Shown: positions 4,259-6,187 of the stretch, in pieces
Layout of the letters: every line of letters begins with the position of its first letter
How positions within the stretch are numbered: the first letter of the stretch is position 1
Assembly (NCBI GenBank): GCA_002295705.1
Contig: DBHP01000113.1
Coordinates: 1-6,187 of the forward strand
Origin: Candidatus Neomicrothrix sp. UBA825
GTDB lineage: Bacteria; Actinomycetota; Acidimicrobiia; Acidimicrobiales; UBA8592
Reading direction: 5' to 3'
Length of the DNA stretch: 6,187 nucleotides
Position numbers and translations under genes: made by a program
The notes under the pieces: model-generated
Told to the model about the DNA's origin: nothing
What the model saw: only the letters and a program-made list of their open reading frames with translations
The model's database searches: none

Positions 4259-6016
4259 ATGTTTGATTGCATCGTAAAAGGCGGAACTTTAGTCAACGGC
4301 TTAGGAACGAAACCCGAAACTGGTGACTTAGCTATCAAAGATGGCGTTATTGCTGAAGTAGGTGGCAAGATCACCGGCCGCGCAGTTAGGACAATAGATG
4401 CCGATGGTGCGGTTGTGACACCAGGCTGGGTTGATCTGCACACTCACTACGATGGCCAAGTTAGTTGGGATACAGAGATGGCACCATCTTCTCATAATGG
4501 AGTAACAACTATCGTTATGGGAAACTGTGGCGTAGGTTTCGCACCAGTTCATGATGGTCAGGAGAAAGAACTAATCGAACTGATGGAAGGCGTTGAAGAT
4601 ATCCCCGGAGCGGCGCTTCATGAAGGAATGGAATGGGGGCAATGGAAAACGTTTCCTGAATATCTGGACTACTTATCGAAACGGGAATTCGCACTTGACA
4701 TCAGCGCTCAAATTGCACATGGAGCACTCCGATACTATGCAATGGGCGAGCGAGGAAGGCTAAATGAAGATGCAACTGCATCGGACATAAGTCAAATGGC
4801 GGATCTCGTCTCAGAGGCCCTTGAGGCTGGAGCAGTTGGGTTTAGCACTTCGAGAATTGTAGGTCATCGTTCTCTTTGGGGGGAACCTGTTCCTGGTACC
4901 TTTGCCCCTGATCATGAAGTTCTTGCCATAGCAGAGGCCATGAAAAAAGCTGGTAAGGGCGTTTTCCAAATGATTCCGGCAGGAACTGTTGGGAAGATGG
5001 AAAGTCTTGGAGGGGAAAAATTCACCCAGCAAGAAGAGCATGCTCTCATGGTGCGTGTCTCGAAGGTAAGCGGTCGGCCAGTTACATTCACCCTGGTGCA
5101 GTCACCTGACTATGATCCGGATACTTGGAGAGAGATTCTCTCTTTGACCGAAGACGCGAACAGCGAGGGAGCGCAAATTTACCCGCAAGTTTCGTCACGA
5201 CCAATTGGTTTCTTGACGGGACTCGGTGGGTATCACGCCTTTATGAGAAGACCAACGTACCTAAGAGAAATAGCGCACCTGCCCCTTGACCAAAAGGTGG
5301 TCATGATGAACAAGCCTGAAGTACGAGCGGCAATAATGAGCGAAAAGGACGTAGCCCCTGATGAGCCAGGTTCTATGGAAAATGTGTACGGACTTTTCAA
5401 AATGGCAGCACCCGCTCTCTACCCACTTGATAATCCAGTAGATTACGAACCTGATATCAGCGAATGTTTAGGGGCCAAGGCTGCAGTAGCAGGAATTGAC
5501 CCCATTGACTATTTGTATGATTTCCTTCTTGAAGATGGCGGAACACGTTTTGCCTCCCTCAGCGCTGTTGATCTTCCGGCCAGAATGGGAGTTTTGCAGG
5601 AAATGCTCCTCCATCCGGACACGGTAACAGGACTAAGTGATGCTGGCGCCCATGTAACTCTTATTTGCGATGGAAGCATGCCAACGACTCAACTTGCGTA
5701 CTGGACACGCGACAGAGAAAAGGGCGAGAAGATACCGATCGAGTATATTGTTCGAAAACAGACGGCTTTGAATGCTCAACTCTATGGTTTTGACGATAGA
5801 GGGACGCTTGAGCAGGGAAAGAAAGCTGATGTTAACGTGATTGATATGGACAATCTTAGAGTCTCGCCGCCTCTACCACACCATGATTTGCCGACTGGCG
5901 GAACTCGTTTAATGCAACCGGTTACTGGCTACATCAATACCTTATGCAACGGAATCTCAGCAAGAGAATTTGATCATGATACAGGAGAGCGGCCCGGACG
6001 ATTAGTTCGAAGCTAA
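4259..6016 (+). CDS. Amidohydrolase family protein, N-acyl-D-amino-acid deacylase (D-aminoacylase)-like
   Basis: The full-length 585-residue protein belongs to the amidohydrolase superfamily, D-aminoacylase-like branch, whose known members hydrolyse N-acyl-D-amino acids to a D-amino acid and a fatty or acetic acid. It starts with the usual beta-sandwich strand MFDCIVKGGTLVNGLG (1-16), then PGWVDLHTHYDGQ (55-67) with the H61-x-H63 metal motif, GNCGVGFAP (88-96) with the bridging Cys C90, EDIPG (113-117), AHGALRYYAMG (153-163), GLSDAGAH (458-465) with the metal/catalytic Asp D461, and the closing sandwich GTLEQGKKADVNVID (515-529). The two histidines that normally follow in 'aTHMR' and 'ISHHK' strands (H220 and H250 in Alcaligenes D-aminoacylase) appear replaced, by the VFQMIPAG (235-242) and PVTFTLVQ (274-281) segments. 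Substrate is therefore open. No signal peptide, so cytoplasmic. It follows tRNA-Leu on the same strand and abuts the convergent epoxide-hydrolase-like gene. Confidence 0.9.
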   Translation: MFDCIVKGGTLVNGLGTKPETGDLAIKDGVIAEVGGKITGRAVRTIDADGAVVTPGWVDLHTHYDGQVSWDTEMAPSSHNGVTTIVMGNCGVGFAPVHDGQEKELIELMEGVEDIPGAALHEGMEWGQWKTFPEYLDYLSKREFALDISAQIAHGALRYYAMGERGRLNEDATASDISQMADLVSEALEAGAVGFSTSRIVGHRSLWGEPVPGTFAPDHEVLAIAEAMKKAGKGVFQMIPAGTVGKMESLGGEKFTQQEEHALMVRVSKVSGRPVTFTLVQSPDYDPDTWREILSLTEDANSEGAQIYPQVSSRPIGFLTGLGGYHAFMRRPTYLREIAHLPLDQKVVMMNKPEVRAAIMSEKDVAPDEPGSMENVYGLFKMAAPALYPLDNPVDYEPDISECLGAKAAVAGIDPIDYLYDFLLEDGGTRFASLSAVDLPARMGVLQEMLLHPDTVTGLSDAGAHVTLICDGSMPTTQLAYWTRDREKGEKIPIEYIVRKQTALNAQLYGFDDRGTLEQGKKADVNVIDMDNLRVSPPLPHHDLPTGGTRLMQPVTGYINTLCNGISAREFDHDTGERPGRLVRS

Positions 6017-6187
6017 CTACGCCATGCCGGCGGTGAATTGCCCCATATCGAAGTAATCGCGCCATTCGATAATTTTGCCATCAAGGACTTTGAATATCCC
6101 TGCAACCGGAAGCTTTGTAGTCACATCTCCAATTACCAAAGTATCTATCCGTTCATTCATGACAGTATCGCCAGAGGCCACTTGATG
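6017..6187 (-). CDS. Limonene-1,2-epoxide hydrolase / SnoaL-like (NTF2-fold) protein, C-terminal part, 5' end outside window
   Basis: The minus-strand frame is open from the window edge to TAG at 6019-6017, giving the last 56 residues. It reads MNERIDTL at 10-17 and, after a short loop, GIFKVLDGKIIEWRDYFD at 30-47. This matches the C-terminal half of limonene-1,2-epoxide hydrolase, where Arg99, Asp101 and Asp132 form the catalytic triad; here R13, D15 and D44 occupy the same pattern (ER-x-D and WRDYFD). The family includes true one-step epoxide hydrolases (Rhodococcus LEH, mycobacterial EphG) and SnoaL-like cyclases or ketosteroid isomerases with the same cone-shaped fold. Presence of all three residues favours epoxide hydrolysis, converting an epoxide to a diol in the cytoplasm. 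The tyrosine and asparagine that hold the water lie outside the window. Its stop directly abuts that of the amidohydrolase gene. Confidence 0.82.
   Translation of the reverse strand, partial: HQVASGDTVMNERIDTLVIGDVTTKLPVAGIFKVLDGKIIEWRDYFDMGQFTAGMA

Noticed and set aside
4123..4443. Minus-strand open frame of about 106 codons running across the tRNA and the start of the amidohydrolase
   Set aside because: It covers a well-supported tRNA and a strongly conserved coding region on the other strand, and its translation shows no recognisable motif.
1..6187. CRISPR arrays, insertion sequences, phage genes or a defence island
   Set aside because: No spaced repeats, transposase, integrase or Cas-like neighbours were seen; the single RecB-like nuclease alone does not indicate a defence system.

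Overview
The window looks like chromosomal DNA from a low-to-mid GC (mid-40s percent by eye) actinobacterium, most plausibly a marine Acidimicrobiia-type lineage. This rests on family resemblance rather than a search: a RimJ-type acetyltransferase with the actinobacterial 'LRPL..EDF..W' N-terminus, a stand-alone RecB-like nuclease starting 'LNPSQRNVLEHLGA', a Ppx/GppA phosphatase, a small protein with an 'RGRPW..VLAD..EG' core, and a dense set of CoA, SDR, amidohydrolase and epoxide-hydrolase genes. No phage, transposon, CRISPR or integrase genes are visible, so this reads as core or catabolic chromosome.

Layout. 1-444 (+): 3' end of a Ppx/GppA phosphatase. 445-519: a 75-nt spacer holding an imperfect hairpin and two tiny ORFs chained by ATGA overlaps. 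520-1149 (+): RimJ/RimL-type N-acetyltransferase. 1146-1904 (-): crotonase-fold protein, preceded in the same direction by a PD-(D/E)XK RecB-like nuclease (1965-2861, GTG start). Divergent from the nuclease, 2944-3291 (+): a small conserved-looking protein of unknown function. 3292-4017 (-): NAD-type short-chain dehydrogenase. 4128-4214 (+): tRNA-Leu(UAA). 4259-6016 (+): 585-residue D-aminoacylase-like amidohydrolase. 6017-6187 (-): 3' end of a limonene-epoxide-hydrolase-family protein, running off the window.

The architecture is very compact. All three convergent gene pairs have overlapping or directly abutting stop codons (4-nt overlap at 1146-1149; zero gap at 3291/3292 and at 6016/6017), leaving no room for ordinary terminators. 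In the divergent 2862-2943 gap both genes lack a Shine-Dalgarno and have a -10-like hexamer exactly 6 nt before the start codon, which suggests leaderless mRNAs. The crotonase, SDR and amidohydrolase genes instead have clear Shine-Dalgarno sequences.

No single novel multi-gene system can be demonstrated. The most interesting points are enzymes whose folds are clear but whose usual catalytic or metal-binding residues appear replaced (crotonase-fold protein and amidohydrolase), the possible Fe-S nuclease, the uncharacterised small protein, and the ppx-rimJ leader. The SDR, crotonase, amidohydrolase and epoxide hydrolase could belong to catabolism of terpenoid- or lipid-like substrates, but they lie in separate transcription units, so this is only a hypothesis.
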